Counted from the stretch's first letter, positions 41,501-51,328 are shown. The stretch is DNA of 64,000 bases from Xanthomonas phaseoli pv. phaseoli (GCA_022749655.1 CP094243.1:1922001-1986000), one strand, 5' to 3'. A program made the numbers and translations. The notes: generated from the letters alone by a model not told the origin.

Positions 41501-42740
41501 AACACATGCTGCGCAACTCGGTGGCGCACGGGCTGGAAACCCCGAGCAACGCCGCGACGCCGGCAAGCCGGAAGAAGGCAACATTGCGATCCGTCTGCGC
41601 CGCGAAGGCTCGGAAATCGTGCTGGAAGTGGCCGACGACGGCGCCGGGCTGGACCGCGAGGCGATCCGTCGCCGCGGCGAGGAGCGCGGCCTGATCGAAC
41701 CGGGCCAGGAGCTGAGCGAGGCCGAACTCGACAACCTGATTTTCGCCTCCGGTTTCAGCACCTCCGAGCAGGTCAGCCAGTTGGCCGGCCGCGGCGTAGG
41801 CATGGACGTGGTGCGCAACGAAGTGCGTCAGCTCGGCGGCTCGGTGGATATCCACTCGGCACGCGGGCAGGGCGCCACCTTCACCTTGCGTCTGCCGCAA
41901 ACGCTTGCGGTCACCCAGGCGGTATTTGTCCGCATCGGCGAAACGACGTTCGCGGTGCCGGTGGGTTCGGTCAGCGGTATCGGCCGCATCTCGCGCACCC
42001 GTTACGAGTCGGGCGAGGGCGGATATCACTACGCCGGCGAAGAGTACGTGTTGCACGACCTCGGTTCGTTGGTCGGCCAGGCCGCCGCGCGTGCCGATGG
42101 CCAGGCGCAGGTGCCGTTGCTGTTGGTGCGTGCGGGCGACCTGCGCGCGGCGGTGGCCATCGACCAGGTGCTGGGCAACCGCGAAGTCGTGGTCAAGCCG
42201 GTGGGCCTGCAGATCGCCTCGGTGCCAGGCATCTACGGCGCGACCATCACCGGCGATGGCCGCGTGGTGGTGATCCTGGACGTCGCCCCGCTGGTCCGTC
42301 GTTTCCTGGCCCAGCCGGCGCGTCCGTCGCTGGAAACACAGGCCGAAGCGCAGCGCCAGGTGCCGTTGGTGATGGTGGTCGACGATTCGCTGACCATGCG
42401 CAAGGTCACCAGCCGCGTGCTGGAACGCCACAACCTGGACGTCACGACCGCACGCGACGGTGTCGAGGCGCTGGAGCTGCTCGAAGAGCGCGTGCCCGAC
42501 CTGATGCTGCTGGATATCGAAATGCCGCGCATGGACGGTTACGAGCTGGCGACCGCGATGCGGGCCGACCCGCGCTTCAAGGCGGTGCCGATCGTGATGA
42601 TCACCTCGCGCAGTGGCGAGAAGCATCGCCAGCGTGCCTTCGAGATCGGCGTGCAGCGTTACCTGGGCAAGCCTTACCAAGAGTTGGATCTGATGCGAAA
42701 CGTGTATGACCTGCTGGGGATCGCCCGTGTCCGAGACTAA
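35533..42740 (+). pseudogene. chpA: Chemotaxis histidine kinase ChpA/PilL (nonsense codon and frameshift)
   Basis: This giant hybrid kinase of the pilus system would be about 2,402 residues. In order it has degenerate and true Hpt domains (VFHTLKGSGRLVG, AVHTMSGAF, DLHTLKGGARMAGI), a long low-complexity linker, the CheA dimerisation helix pair (LLDRLVNHAGEVAIYRSRLEQQ), the kinase core (N box HMLRNSVAHGLE; G boxes VADDGAGLD and GRGVGMDVV), a CheW domain, and a receiver with Asp in LMLLDIEMPRMDGYEL. Two defects are present. A TAG at 38584-38586 (ALVDS then stop, likely CAG originally) interrupts an otherwise continuous frame. A C4 run at 41540-41543 needs a fifth C (LETPEQRRDAGKPEEG). If real, they would abolish twitching control. 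Confidence 0.92.
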
Positions 42741-43935
42741 TGGCGCAATGGGAACTCCGGTTGCTTTGCTGGGTCGTCCCGGCCAGGCGCGCGAGCGCCT
42801 GCGCGAAGCGCTTGGCCTGGCCGGCGCGCAGGTGGTGCTGGAAGACGAGCCAGCGGCGGTCGACGTGCAGATGCTGCGCGACGCCGAGCCGGTGGCAGTG
42901 CTGGTCGCACTGGAACCGTCGATCGAAGACGCGCTCGAAGCGCTGGAGCCGGCCTTCAACATGCCGGGCGTCACCGTGATCTTCGACGAGGCCGAACTGA
43001 CGGTGCGTCGCGAGGGCTGGGAAGCGCAGCGTTGGGTGCGCCATTTGGCCGCCAAACTGCATGGCCATGCCGATGTGCTGCCGCCGGGCACCGAAAGCGA
43101 GCCCTCGCTGCAGCCCGAGCCCGGCCTGACGCTGGCACCGCAGCAGCATTCGGACCTGCAACTGGATCAACACCTGGAAGCGGCCGCGCATGCGTTCGAC
43201 AGCGTGCCTGGCGATGCCTTGTTCGCGCATGCCTCCGTGCAGGAGGCGGCACCGGTCGCTGTGGAAAAACCGGGCCTGACGCTGGGCGATTCCAGCACCT
43301 GGGGCCTGGTGGACGAGGTGGCCGTGGTGGTGCGCCCGCGCGCCGAACCCGATGTAGCGGCCTTGTCCACCGGCGGCTTGTCACTGGTGGATCTGGAGCA
43401 CAGCGGCAGCGTCACCGGCGCTGTGCTGGTCGTCGCTGGCATTGGTGGGCCGGATGCGATCCGCCGCTTGCTGGCCGCATTGCCGCCGGAATTCCCGCGC
43501 GCGGTGCTGGTGCGCATGACCCTGGATGGCGGCCAGTACGGCAACCTGGTGCGGCAGATGGGACGCGTGTCTGCGTTGCCGGTCGAATTGGGCGAAGCGG
43601 GGCAGGTGGTCGCACCGGGCAAGGTGTATGTGCTCTCCGACGAGGTCGGCGTGCACCAGCATGCCGGCGCGCTGGCGTTCGTGGCACCGGCCGATCCGGC
43701 CGGGCTGATCGCCGCGCTGCCGCCAGCCGACAGTGCGGTGCTGATGCTCAGCGGTGCCAACGAGGCACTGGTGGAGGCATCGCTGGCACTGGCCGAGCAA
43801 GGTGGCTGGTTGGCCGGGCAATCCACCGACGGCTGTTACGACCCCGCCGCCGCCGCGCGTCTGGCGCGGCAAGGCATCCTGACCGGCGACCCTGCGCAGT
43901 TGGCGCAGGCGCTGGCGCAGCGTTGGCCGGCATAA
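42727..43935 (+). CDS. ChpB-like protein, degenerate CheB methylesterase domain
   Basis: This protein of about 402 residues occupies the chpB position of the pil-chp operon; a GTG at 42727 overlaps the chpA end, and an ATG at 42748 is an alternative. The C-terminal half resembles CheB methylesterase (GSVTGAVLVVAGIGGPDAIRRLLAALPPEFPRAVLV, then GKVYVLSDEVGV and MLSGANEA). The catalytic residues appear lost: the family's A-S-T-G-G Ser is replaced in AGIGG, the Q-H-M-P His in VRMTLD, and the G-N-D-G-A Asp in GANEA. The N-terminal half (residues 1-120) looks like a non-phosphorylatable receiver-like region, with a variable middle. It is probably a structural or regulatory part of the Chp array. 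Confidence 0.8.
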   Translation: MSETNGAMGTPVALLGRPGQARERLREALGLAGAQVVLEDEPAAVDVQMLRDAEPVAVLVALEPSIEDALEALEPAFNMPGVTVIFDEAELTVRREGWEAQRWVRHLAAKLHGHADVLPPGTESEPSLQPEPGLTLAPQQHSDLQLDQHLEAAAHAFDSVPGDALFAHASVQEAAPVAVEKPGLTLGDSSTWGLVDEVAVVVRPRAEPDVAALSTGGLSLVDLEHSGSVTGAVLVVAGIGGPDAIRRLLAALPPEFPRAVLVRMTLDGGQYGNLVRQMGRVSALPVELGEAGQVVAPGKVYVLSDEVGVHQHAGALAFVAPADPAGLIAALPPADSAVLMLSGANEALVEASLALAEQGGWLAGQSTDGCYDPAAAARLARQGILTGDPAQLAQALAQRWPA

Positions 43936-43968
43936 GCCGGGCGCTCCTTTTCGAATCGGAATCATGCG

Positions 43969-44444
43969 ATGAGCTACGCCAATAACGACGAAATCCGCGG
44001 CGTCCTGATCCAGGCCGGTAGCGAGCGCGTGCTGCTGCCGAACGCAACGGTGGCCGAGGTGATGTCGCGCGTGGCGGTCGAGCCGCTGCCCGACATGCCG
44101 CGCTGGGTGGTCGGACGCATCGACTGGTACGGCTGGAAGGTGCCGCTGCTGTCGTTCGCGCGCCTCAGTGGCATGGGCGATGAACCCACCGCAGTCAACA
44201 ACAAGGTCATCGTGTTGAAGGCCCTGGGGGCAACCCGGCGTTGCCGTATTTCGCGCTGCTGACTGCCTCGTTCCCGCAGCTGATTTCGGTGCCGCGCGAT
44301 GGCCTGCTGGCCGATGCCTCGGAAGATGCGCTGCCGGACGGTGTGCACATGCGCGTGCTGCTGGGCGAGCAAAGCGCGCTGTTGCCGAACCTGGACGCCA
44401 TTGAAGCGCAGGTCGGCCAGGCGCTTGCGGTCGCTGCCGCCTGA
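43969..44444 (+). pseudogene. chpC: CheW-like protein ChpC (one frameshift)
   Basis: This is a small CheW-domain protein closing the pil-chp operon. The first 91 or so residues (MSYANNDEIRGVLIQ, VLLPNATVAEVMSRV, WVVGRIDWYGWKVPLLSF) are followed, in another frame, by LPYFALLTASFPQLISVPRDGLL and the C-terminus ending GQALAVAAA. A run of five G at 44225-44229 must be six (KALGGNPALPYF) to join them. Restored, the protein is 158 residues, normal for ChpC. The one-base homopolymer loss may be a reading error. Confidence 0.86.
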
Positions 44445-44666
44445 GAGCGGCGAATGCCTGCTGTGCTCGCCGTCGGGCGGGCGCAGTGGCGCCGTGCAGC
44501 GGAGACTGCCGGGCATTGAGTGATGCGCGGTTGAGGGTGTGGCTGACTGTTGGGCGTTCCATCTTACGCACTGGATGACGCCCTGCTTTGGAGACGGCTT
44601 GCGGAGCATGATCGGTATGTATCAGCCGGATGCACCTCGCAGCAAGCTGACACGCGGGGTTGAGGC

Positions 44667-45269
44667 GTGGACGTCATGAGCCATCCGCTCTTTGCGCCGA
44701 TCCGCCGCGTCGACGGTGTGGTGCTGTGCGATCTGGCCGTGGTCGATCCGGCTGCAATGGCCGACTATCACACGCGTAACCGCGCTCATCTGGCCGATGC
44801 GATGCCGTTGCGGCCGCCCGCGTTCTACACCGTCGAAGGCTGGCGCCGCCTGTGCATGGCATACCGCGGCGCGATGCCTGGCGAGCGCGAGCTGCAACTG
44901 GTCTTGTTGCAGGGCGAGCACGTGATCGGCACCACCGGGTTCACCCAGATCCAGCGCGGCGCGTTTCAGGCGTGCCATATGGGCTACGGCGTGGACGCGG
45001 CGCAGCAGGGACGCGGCTTGATCCAGTGGGCAGCTACGCAAGGCATCGCTTTTGCCTTCGGCCAGCTCGGCCTGCACCGGGTGATGGCGCAATACGTGCC
45101 GGAGAATCTGCGCAGCGCGCGCGTGCTGCGGCGGCTGGGTTTCCAGATCGAAGGCTATGCGCGGCGCTATCTGCAGTTGAATGGCCACTGGCGCGATCAT
45201 GTGCTGACCAGCAGATTGCGCGAGGACGGCATGCCTGGCGAAGGCGCTGTGGATGATGAGCCGGGTTAG
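44667..45269 (+). CDS. GNAT acetyltransferase, RimJ/RimL-like
   Basis: This 200-residue acetyl-CoA-dependent N-acetyltransferase begins at the ATG at 44667 (a second, at 44676, is possible). It has the RimJ/L-type pattern: VVDPAAMADYHTRNRAHL early, VIGTTGFTQIQRGAFQACHMGYGVDAAQQGRGLIQWA with the Q/R-x-x-G-x-G/A-like pyrophosphate loop (QQGRGL), HRVMAQYVPENLRSARVLRRLGFQIEGYARRYLQLNG and HVLTSRL. The last block is typical of enzymes acetylating ribosomal protein N-termini or other amines. It is separate from the pil-chp operon by about 220 bp. Substrate unknown. Confidence 0.88.
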   Translation: MDVMSHPLFAPIRRVDGVVLCDLAVVDPAAMADYHTRNRAHLADAMPLRPPAFYTVEGWRRLCMAYRGAMPGERELQLVLLQGEHVIGTTGFTQIQRGAFQACHMGYGVDAAQQGRGLIQWAATQGIAFAFGQLGLHRVMAQYVPENLRSARVLRRLGFQIEGYARRYLQLNGHWRDHVLTSRLREDGMPGEGAVDDEPG

Positions 45270-45295
45270 GGCAAAGCGCCCGAGAGCTCCAGCCG

Positions 45296-46001
45296 TCATT
45301 CATCGGCGGCTAGCGGATTGCCTTGCGCAAGCTCGATCTGCGTTGGCCAGCCACGTCGTTTGAGGCGATTGCGCAACTGCGCCGCCCAGGCCTGCACCGA
45401 CGCTGCATCCGGCGTGGCCGCCTTGATGCCGATCGTTATCGTGTCTGCGTGTTCCAGGAAGCACCACGGTCCGCCAGCCGATCGCTCGGTGATGCGGAAA
45501 GTTTCAGAAACACCGTGCGGTGCATCTGCTCGCGCGTGCCTGTCTTGCGCTGTTGCTGTGCCTGCTGTGTGGCAGTGCGGGTGGCCGAAGGTGGCGACCA
45601 CATGTTGCGAGATGCTCCGGGCTGCGGCTTGCCGACCGGTAGTTCCCGTTTTCGTGCAGGTGCAGCTGGTGGCGCGGCATGCGAGGCGTTTGGCGATATC
45701 GCGATCTGGGTGGTCACAGGTGCGTTGGCCGTCCCGCGTTCGATACGCAACGATGGATCCTGCAACGGTGCCGGCAACATCGGTAGTGCCGGCGCGCCGC
45801 CGCAGGCGCTGGCTGACTGCGGGGAGGTGCGCTGTTATCCGTGCCTGCCACGGGCGCGCCACCGGCCTGTAGAGCGTCGTTGTGCGCGCTGACGGGGGCA
45901 GGCGGTGGGGGCGGCGTCATCGCCGCGTGCGCATCGTCTTGCGTCGACTCCTGCCCTGTTGATGGTTGGGTAAGCGCCCTTGCGGCCGCTGCGCGTTGCA
46001 T
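45296..46001 (-). pseudogene. Hypothetical protein, broken into three frames
   Basis: On the minus strand three consecutive segments in different frames together look like one gene. From the 5' side: a Pro/Ala-rich part (TPPPPPAPVSAHNDALQAGGAPVAG), then LPMLPAPLQDPSLRIERGTANAPVTTQIAISPN up to TREQMHRTV, then a well-formed C-terminal domain WCFLEHADTITIGIKAATPDAASVQAWAAQLRNRLKRRGWPTQIELAQGN. Two frame changes are needed, near 45800 and near 45500. I recognise no family. The C-terminal 60 residues look like a small alpha/beta domain. The start is unclear (46001 or further upstream). The opposite strand is also open but has no convincing protein. Confidence 0.45.
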
Positions 46002-46201
46002 CGCCCGTCGCTTGCCGCCAGCCAGATCCATGCATCGGACGCGCAGCGGCTGAGGCAGGGTTGGCCCAGCCATGCAACGGTTGTGCACGGATCCGCATGC
46101 GACAACGCCGCAAGAAGGTTTATCCGCACATCGTGCTGTCGCATGATGGAAGGCTGGTGCCGCACTGCGCGGCCGCTCGTTTCCGCCATGGAGTCATCCG
46201 C

Positions 46202-47266
46202 ATGCTTCAACGTCGTCACTTCCTCAAGAGCGCCACGCTGGGCGCGATCGCGTCCGGGTTGGCCGGCTGGGGCGCCCGCGCGCACGCTGCGGCAGGCGCC
46301 ACGCCAGGCGTGCGGCCGACGGCGCTGCCGCGTGGTGCGGCGCGGGTGATTTCCACCTGGGATTTCGGCGTCGCCGCCAATCAGGAAGCCTGGAAGATTC
46401 TCAGCAGCGGTGGTATTGCGCTGGATGCGGTAGAGGCCGGTGTGCGTGTGCCGGAGGCGGACCCGAGCAATCCCACCGTCGGCCTGGGCGGTTATCCGGA
46501 CCGCGATGGCCGGGTCACGCTGGACGCCTGCATCATGGACCACCTGGGCAACTGCGGCGCGGTGGCATCGCTGGAAGACGTGGTGCACGCCATTTCGGTG
46601 GCGCGTGCGGTGATGGAGAAGACGCCGCACGTGATGTTGGTGGGCGATGGTGCGCGTCAATTCGCCTTCGAACAGGGGTTTCCGAAAACCAAGCTGCTGA
46701 CCCCAAGCTCGGAAGCGGCCTGGAAAGAGTGGTTGAAGACCTCGAAGTATTCGCCCGAAGCCAATGTCGAAAATCGCGCCTGGCGCGATGCCAAGTTGCC
46801 CGGCGGCAAGGACAATCACGACACCATCGGGATGCTGGCGCTGGATACGCACGGCAATCTATCCGGTGCATGCACCACCAGCGGCATGGCGTGGAAAATG
46901 CATGGCCGCGTGGGCGATAGCCCGATCATCGGTGCGGGCCTGTACGTGGACAACGAAGTGGGCGGTGCGACCTCGACCGGTGTGGGCGAAGAGGTGATCC
47001 GGAACGTCGGCAGTTTTGCGGTGGTGGAAATGATGCGGCAGGGCAAGTCGCCGGCCGACGCCTGCCGCGAGGTGGTGATGCGGCTGATCCGCCGCAAGCC
47101 GGAATTGACGCGCACATTGCAGGTCGGCTTTCTGGCAATGAACAAGCGCGGCGAAGTGGGCGCGTTCGCGATCCAGAAAGGCTTCAGTTACGCGGTGTGC
47201 GACGCGCAGCGGCAGGATCTGCTGGTGCCTGGCGAGAGCCATTACACCCGCGAGCCGACGGCATGA
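46202..47266 (+). CDS. N4-(beta-N-acetylglucosaminyl)-L-asparaginase (glycosylasparaginase)
   Basis: This Ntn hydrolase (peptidase family T2) cleaves the bond between GlcNAc and asparagine of N-glycans. The 354-residue precursor starts at the ATG at 46202 with a twin-arginine-type leader (LQRRHFLKSATLGAIASGLAGWGARAHAA), so the enzyme is likely exported folded. The autocatalytic cleavage site HDTIGMLALD is present, with nucleophile Thr208. The substrate-site block GRVGDSPIIGAGLYVDNEVGGATSTGVGE is intact. It is coupled to cutC by a 4-bp overlap. With the nix glycosidases about 8 kb away, it would complete plant N-glycan dismantling. Confidence 0.92.
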   Translation: MLQRRHFLKSATLGAIASGLAGWGARAHAAAGATPGVRPTALPRGAARVISTWDFGVAANQEAWKILSSGGIALDAVEAGVRVPEADPSNPTVGLGGYPDRDGRVTLDACIMDHLGNCGAVASLEDVVHAISVARAVMEKTPHVMLVGDGARQFAFEQGFPKTKLLTPSSEAAWKEWLKTSKYSPEANVENRAWRDAKLPGGKDNHDTIGMLALDTHGNLSGACTTSGMAWKMHGRVGDSPIIGAGLYVDNEVGGATSTGVGEEVIRNVGSFAVVEMMRQGKSPADACREVVMRLIRRKPELTRTLQVGFLAMNKRGEVGAFAIQKGFSYAVCDAQRQDLLVPGESHYTREPTA

Positions 47267-47994
47267 GCGCGTCAGGGTTGGAAGTGGCTGCCGATTCGGT
47301 GGCCTCGGCGTTGGCCGCACAAGCAGGCGGTGCGATGCGCGTGGAGCTGTGCGGCGGGCTGGATGGCGGCGGGCTGACCCCGTCGTTCGGCACGTTGGCG
47401 GTGGTGCGCGAGCGCTTGCGGATTCCGCTGTATGTGCTGATTCGTCCGCGCGTGGGCGACTTCGTTTTCGATGCCTCGGAAGTGGAGGTGATGCGCCGCG
47501 ATGTGGAGCAGTGCGTGCGGCTTGGATGCGATGGCGTGGTCCTCGGCGCGCTGGACCGGCATGGGCAGGTCGATCTGGCGACGATGCGCGTGTTGATGCA
47601 GGCAGCAGGGCCGTTGGGGGTGACGTTCCATCGTGCGATCGATGTCAGTGCCGATCCGTCGCGCGTGCTGGAAGATGCGATCGGGCTGGGCTGCGAGCGG
47701 GTGCTGACCTCGGGCGCGCGTGCGAGTGCGCTGGAGGGCATCGACACCATCGCCGCGTTGGTGCGCCAGGCAGCCGGGCGCATCGGCATCATGCCCGGTG
47801 CCGGGCTTTCCGAGCACAACATCCGCACCCTACGGCAGCACACCGGCGCCCACGAATTCCATGCGTCGGCGCGTGGCGTGATCGCCGCCCAGGTGCCGTC
47901 GCCGCACCCGTATGTCCACGATCTGGGCGGAGACTACCAGCGGACCGATACCGCGCGGGTACGCCGGATGGTGGGCGCGTTGCAGCAGGCGTGA
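47263..47994 (+). CDS. cutC: CutC family protein (copper homeostasis protein CutC)
   Basis: This 243-residue TIM-barrel protein of the CutC family has the ATG at 47263 overlapping the asparaginase stop. Diagnostic blocks are VELCGGLDGGGLTPSFG, PLYVLIRPRVGDFVF, GCDGVVLGALDRHGQVD, GVTFHRAIDV, RVLTSGARASALEG, IGIMPGAGLSEHN and HEFHASARG. The family was named for copper tolerance, but its biochemical role is not established. The coupling here to glycosylasparaginase suggests a role in glycan or amino-sugar metabolism; that is inference. Confidence 0.92.
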   Translation: MSASGLEVAADSVASALAAQAGGAMRVELCGGLDGGGLTPSFGTLAVVRERLRIPLYVLIRPRVGDFVFDASEVEVMRRDVEQCVRLGCDGVVLGALDRHGQVDLATMRVLMQAAGPLGVTFHRAIDVSADPSRVLEDAIGLGCERVLTSGARASALEGIDTIAALVRQAAGRIGIMPGAGLSEHNIRTLRQHTGAHEFHASARGVIAAQVPSPHPYVHDLGGDYQRTDTARVRRMVGALQQA

Positions 47995-48098
47995 AACGCG
48001 CACAACGGTGGCTTCGGCCAGCATAGGCGCGGCCTTGAGTTGCGCACGCACGCTGAGGGTGATGCTCGATGGGCTGCTACGCCTGTCGCGTTCGCCAT

Positions 48099-50083
48099 CT
48101 ACTGCTGGCCTGAAGCTTCCGGGCTTGCTTGCCGCTCGTCCTCAGCGTCGTCGCCGACCTGCTCGGGAATGTGCAACGTGAAAGCCGGAAAGCGCGCGCG
48201 GTCTTGCGGGTGTGCGTTGACGATCAGCTCCCGGGTCTTCCACATCTGGACCGCCTTGGCCAATGTCGCTGCGTCGAGCTGGCTGCCTGCGTGATAAACG
48301 AACTGCCCGAGATGATCGACGATGCCCAGGTGCGCGCTCTTCTGCGCCTTCCAGTTGCTGACATTGGTGTAGTGGCGGGCGAGGCCTTCCTCGCTCGGGT
48401 CTTCGACTCTGGGGGAAGGGCCTGCCATGTCGCTCACCCGCCTCAGGAAATGGGAATCCCTGCTTTCTTCCAGCATTTTCTGCAAGGCCGGAATCTGGCC
48501 GAAGGTGGTGGGAGCGCCGGGCAGGCGCTTTTCTGGAAGGTAGGAGGGGGCACCTTCCAGAAAGGGATTTCTTTCCTCATCAATGACCGTGCTCAGCATG
48601 GTCTGTGCGGTGTCTTCGATGCGTTCGAGCGCAACCGTGCGAGGCGGTTCGGTGGTGGCCGCCGAAGAGGTTGCCCTGGCTCGATTGCCGGGAACAGGGG
48701 GCGAGGGAACTGGGGCGGTTGGGCCAGCCCGCTCTGGTTGGGCGGGGCGCGCAACCGGGCGATGCTGGTCGAGTTGCGCCTGCAAATGCGGCGGCACCCG
48801 GATGATGCAGTTGGCAGGTAATCGGGCGATCAACGAGGGCAGTCTGGACAGACTGACGCAGCCTCGCAGATCGAGTTTTTCCAGCTGCGTCAGGCGGTGA
48901 ATGTCCAGTGGCAGCGTGAGCAGGTTGTTGCAGTCTTTCAGAATCAGTCGCTTCAATGGCGCACTACCGCCGAAAATCGGCGGATAGTCGCGCAGCGCGG
49001 TGCAGCCCCGCAAATCAAGCTCCTCCAACTTTGGCAGTTGATGGATGGCCGGGCCAAGGGCGGACAGCGGCGAGTTGCGTATCTTTAGGCTTTTCAGATT
49101 TTGCAGGTTGGCGATGGACGCCGGAAGCGATCTGATCCCGGTCCGTTCCAGCCGTAGGCTCTGCAGGTTGACCAAGCCCTCGTGCTCGCCGGATGCATTG
49201 GTGCTTGCCAGGTGTTCGGGAAGTTCCGTCAGTTCCGGGCAGACGCGGATGGAGAGTTCGCGTAATTGGGTGAGGCTTGCAATGGATGCAGGCAGCGAGC
49301 GAAGCGGATTGTGTGCAAGCGTCAGTGTTTCCAGGCCCGCAAATTGCTGCATGGCGTCCGGAAGCTCCATCAACCCCGCCGCATCGATCGTCATGTGCTG
49401 CAGATGAGATAGACGGAATGCCTGGTCGGGAAATTGCGGAAGGGGAACCGAGCGCAGTTCCAGCGTTACCCGACCCGTTTGGCTTGCGTCTTCCAGCAAG
49501 TCGGCGGTCGCCTTCAGTGCCCGGTCTGTGCGTGTCTCGACCTGCGGGTTGTTGCGATTGGCATGGCGCCATGCGCTGTGCCAGCGATCGCGGTCTGCGT
49601 TGTAGTGTCGTTGCCATTGCGACAGCACGTCGCGATAAGGGCGAATCGCTGGGGAGCGCCGTAATGGTGACGCGCCCACGGTCGGTGGCATACGGGGCGC
49701 ACCGGCCGCAAGCGTTGCGAATCGGTGGTGACAGTGTGGAAGCGAGCGCGTTCTATGTCGCTGAGCTGTGGCAATTGCGGGCTCCGCAAAGAATGTCCAG
49801 CCGCCTCGTTCATCCGCGCGGCGCTGCCGGATCCGCGGTCGGGAAGAGTGCGAGCGGATGGGGTTGGCCGGCGAGAGGTCTCGGCAGCGGCAGGCGTTGC
49901 TGGCGGACGCCCGGAACGGTCGCCAGGCACATATCTGGTCAGGCCGCTAAGCATGCCGGTAGGGCGCTCGGGCGCGGGGTGTGCGGGTGGGACAGTGCGC
50001 GCGGTCGCATCTGCATCGGATGCATTCTGCTCCCGCAGTCCTACCGGCATGCCCGGCGGGCGGGGTTGATCGACGCGTCGCAT
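48099..50083 (-). pseudogene. xopL: Type III effector XopL, LRR E3 ubiquitin ligase (one frameshift)
   Basis: XopL is injected into plant cells, where it suppresses immunity; it joins a leucine-rich repeat to a novel E3 ligase fold (XL box). The N-terminal part begins MRRVDQPRPPGMPVG at 50083 and is disordered and Pro/Arg/Ser-rich, as a secretion signal should be. It runs to about 49710, then continues in another frame as MPPTVGASPL to the end. The LRR (about residues 190-430) has repeats like LPASIANLQNLKSLKIRN and LPKLEELDLRGCTALRDYP. A Pro-rich linker and the XL box (YTNVSNWKAQKSAHLGIVDHLGQFV) follow. One G (TTGCGG for TTGGCGG, about 49709) is missing. Restored length is 661 residues, close to the about 660 I recall for XopL. 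A perfect PIP box lies 71 bp upstream. Confidence 0.88.
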
Positions 50084-50153
50084 CGCATTCCTCGTCTTGG
50101 CTGTCGCTCGATGACGATGATCGGCATGCAACGCGATGGGCGAATTCCGAGGG

Positions 50154-50178
50154 GCGAAGCCATCGTCATCATGACGAA
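50154..50178 (-). promoter_or_regulatory. PIP box (TTCGT-N15-TTCGC) upstream of xopL
   Basis: On the minus strand TTCGT (50178-50174), exactly 15 bases, then TTCGC (50158-50154) match the HrpX consensus TTCGB-N15-TTCGB. It is 71 bp before the predicted xopL ATG and overlaps the 3' end of the sialidase-like gene. It predicts HrpG/HrpX-dependent expression in planta. Confidence 0.88.
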
Positions 50179-51328
50179 GGATCAGCGGCGTGGCCGCATG
50201 CCGTTGTGCAGCGCTCAGACAGCGCTGCGGGAGCGGGCGCCTGGCAGGGACCGCACTTGCCGAACCGCGTGGGATCGAGCACCACATGCTTGATCCGTCG
50301 GCGCTTCCAGGTGTAGCTGACATGCACCAAGCCATCGCGGCTCTGGATCACGGCCGGATACGAAAATTCATCATGGGCGCTGTCTTCCAGCGTCAGCACG
50401 CGTTGCCAGTGCACGCCATCGTTGGAGACGGCAACGGCCAGGGTGCCGCGGCCGTCCCACCAGTCCTTGCCGGCGATGGCCGGGTTGTAGACCAGTAACG
50501 CACGACCGTCGCGCAGCACCACCGCGTCGGTGCCGGAGTTCGGGTTTTCCACCTCCAGCAAGTGCATGGGCTGCCAATGCAGGCCGCCATCGAGTGAGAA
50601 CGTGCTGAAAAGCTTGTTTTGCTGGCTGCGGCCCAATGCCTGCAGTCGGCCATCCGGATACAGCAGCAGGCTGGGCTGGATCGCGCCGATCGCCTTCGCA
50701 TCGTTGAGCGGCATGCCGCGTTGCCAGTGCACGCCGTCGTCGTCGCTCCATTCCAGATGCGCGCGCCAGCCGCGGTCTTCGCTGCTGCTGGGCGCCAGGA
50801 TGCGACCGTTCGGTAATTGCACCGGCTTGTTTTTGATCGGCCCCAGAATGCCGTCGGCCAACCGCTGCGGTGGCGACCAGTGCGCGCCATCGTCAGTGGA
50901 GAGCAGACGCAGCCCCCACCATTGGCGCGGATTGGGTCCGAGCTTGTAGTACAGCTGCACCGGCCCGGTGGCCGATTGGAACAACACCGGATTCCATGCC
51001 GGCACTGCAGTGCCATCGACGCCTGCGTGCGCGCCATCGGCAAGACGGCGTGGTGGCTGCCATTGCTGCGGGCCGCGCTGAGCGAGCCAGATGCCGACAT
51101 CGGCCGCACCTTCGTGCTCGCCGCCGAACCAGGCGGCCAGCAGGCGACCATCGCGCGTTTCCAGCAAGGTGGAGGCATGCGCTTGCGGCGTGGAGCCGGG
51201 TCGGCGATGAACTCGCTCAGCACGATCGGCGAGGGCGGCGACGCGGGCGATTGCGCCTGCGCGACGATCGCAGCCAGGCTTGCAGCAAGGCTCACGACGA
51301 GGCGGCTCAGCAGGCGTGGCGAATGCAT
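50169..51328 (-). pseudogene. Sialidase-like (BNR repeat) secreted protein (one frameshift)
   Basis: This protein of about 386 residues has a signal peptide (LVVSLAASLAAIVAQAQ) and a six-bladed sialidase-like domain (BNR_2 type). Seen are LLETRDGRLLAAWFGGEHEG, Asp-box-like DDGAHW, DDGVHW, LDGGLHW and NDGVHW, PNGRILAPSS, and the C-terminal FSYPAVIQSRDGLVHVSYTWKR typical of this family. The first 50 residues are in another frame: near 51192 one base is missing (GACCCGGCTCCACGCCG must read CTCCCACG for DPAPTPQAHAST). The true substrate may be another alpha-keto or acidic sugar, since plants lack sialic acid. It lies between the two effector genes and is divergent from rebB. Confidence 0.82.

Noticed and set aside
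49717..49741. Second PIP-like motif (TTCCA-N15-TTCGC) close to the shorter xopL start
   Set aside because: The first half deviates from the consensus, it lies inside the restored xopL coding region, and it is only 26 bp from that start, too near for a promoter.
50154..50162. GCGAA repeated at 50140 and 50154 as an alternative PIP box
   Set aside because: The spacing is 9 bases, not 15; the pair 50154/50174 has the correct spacing.
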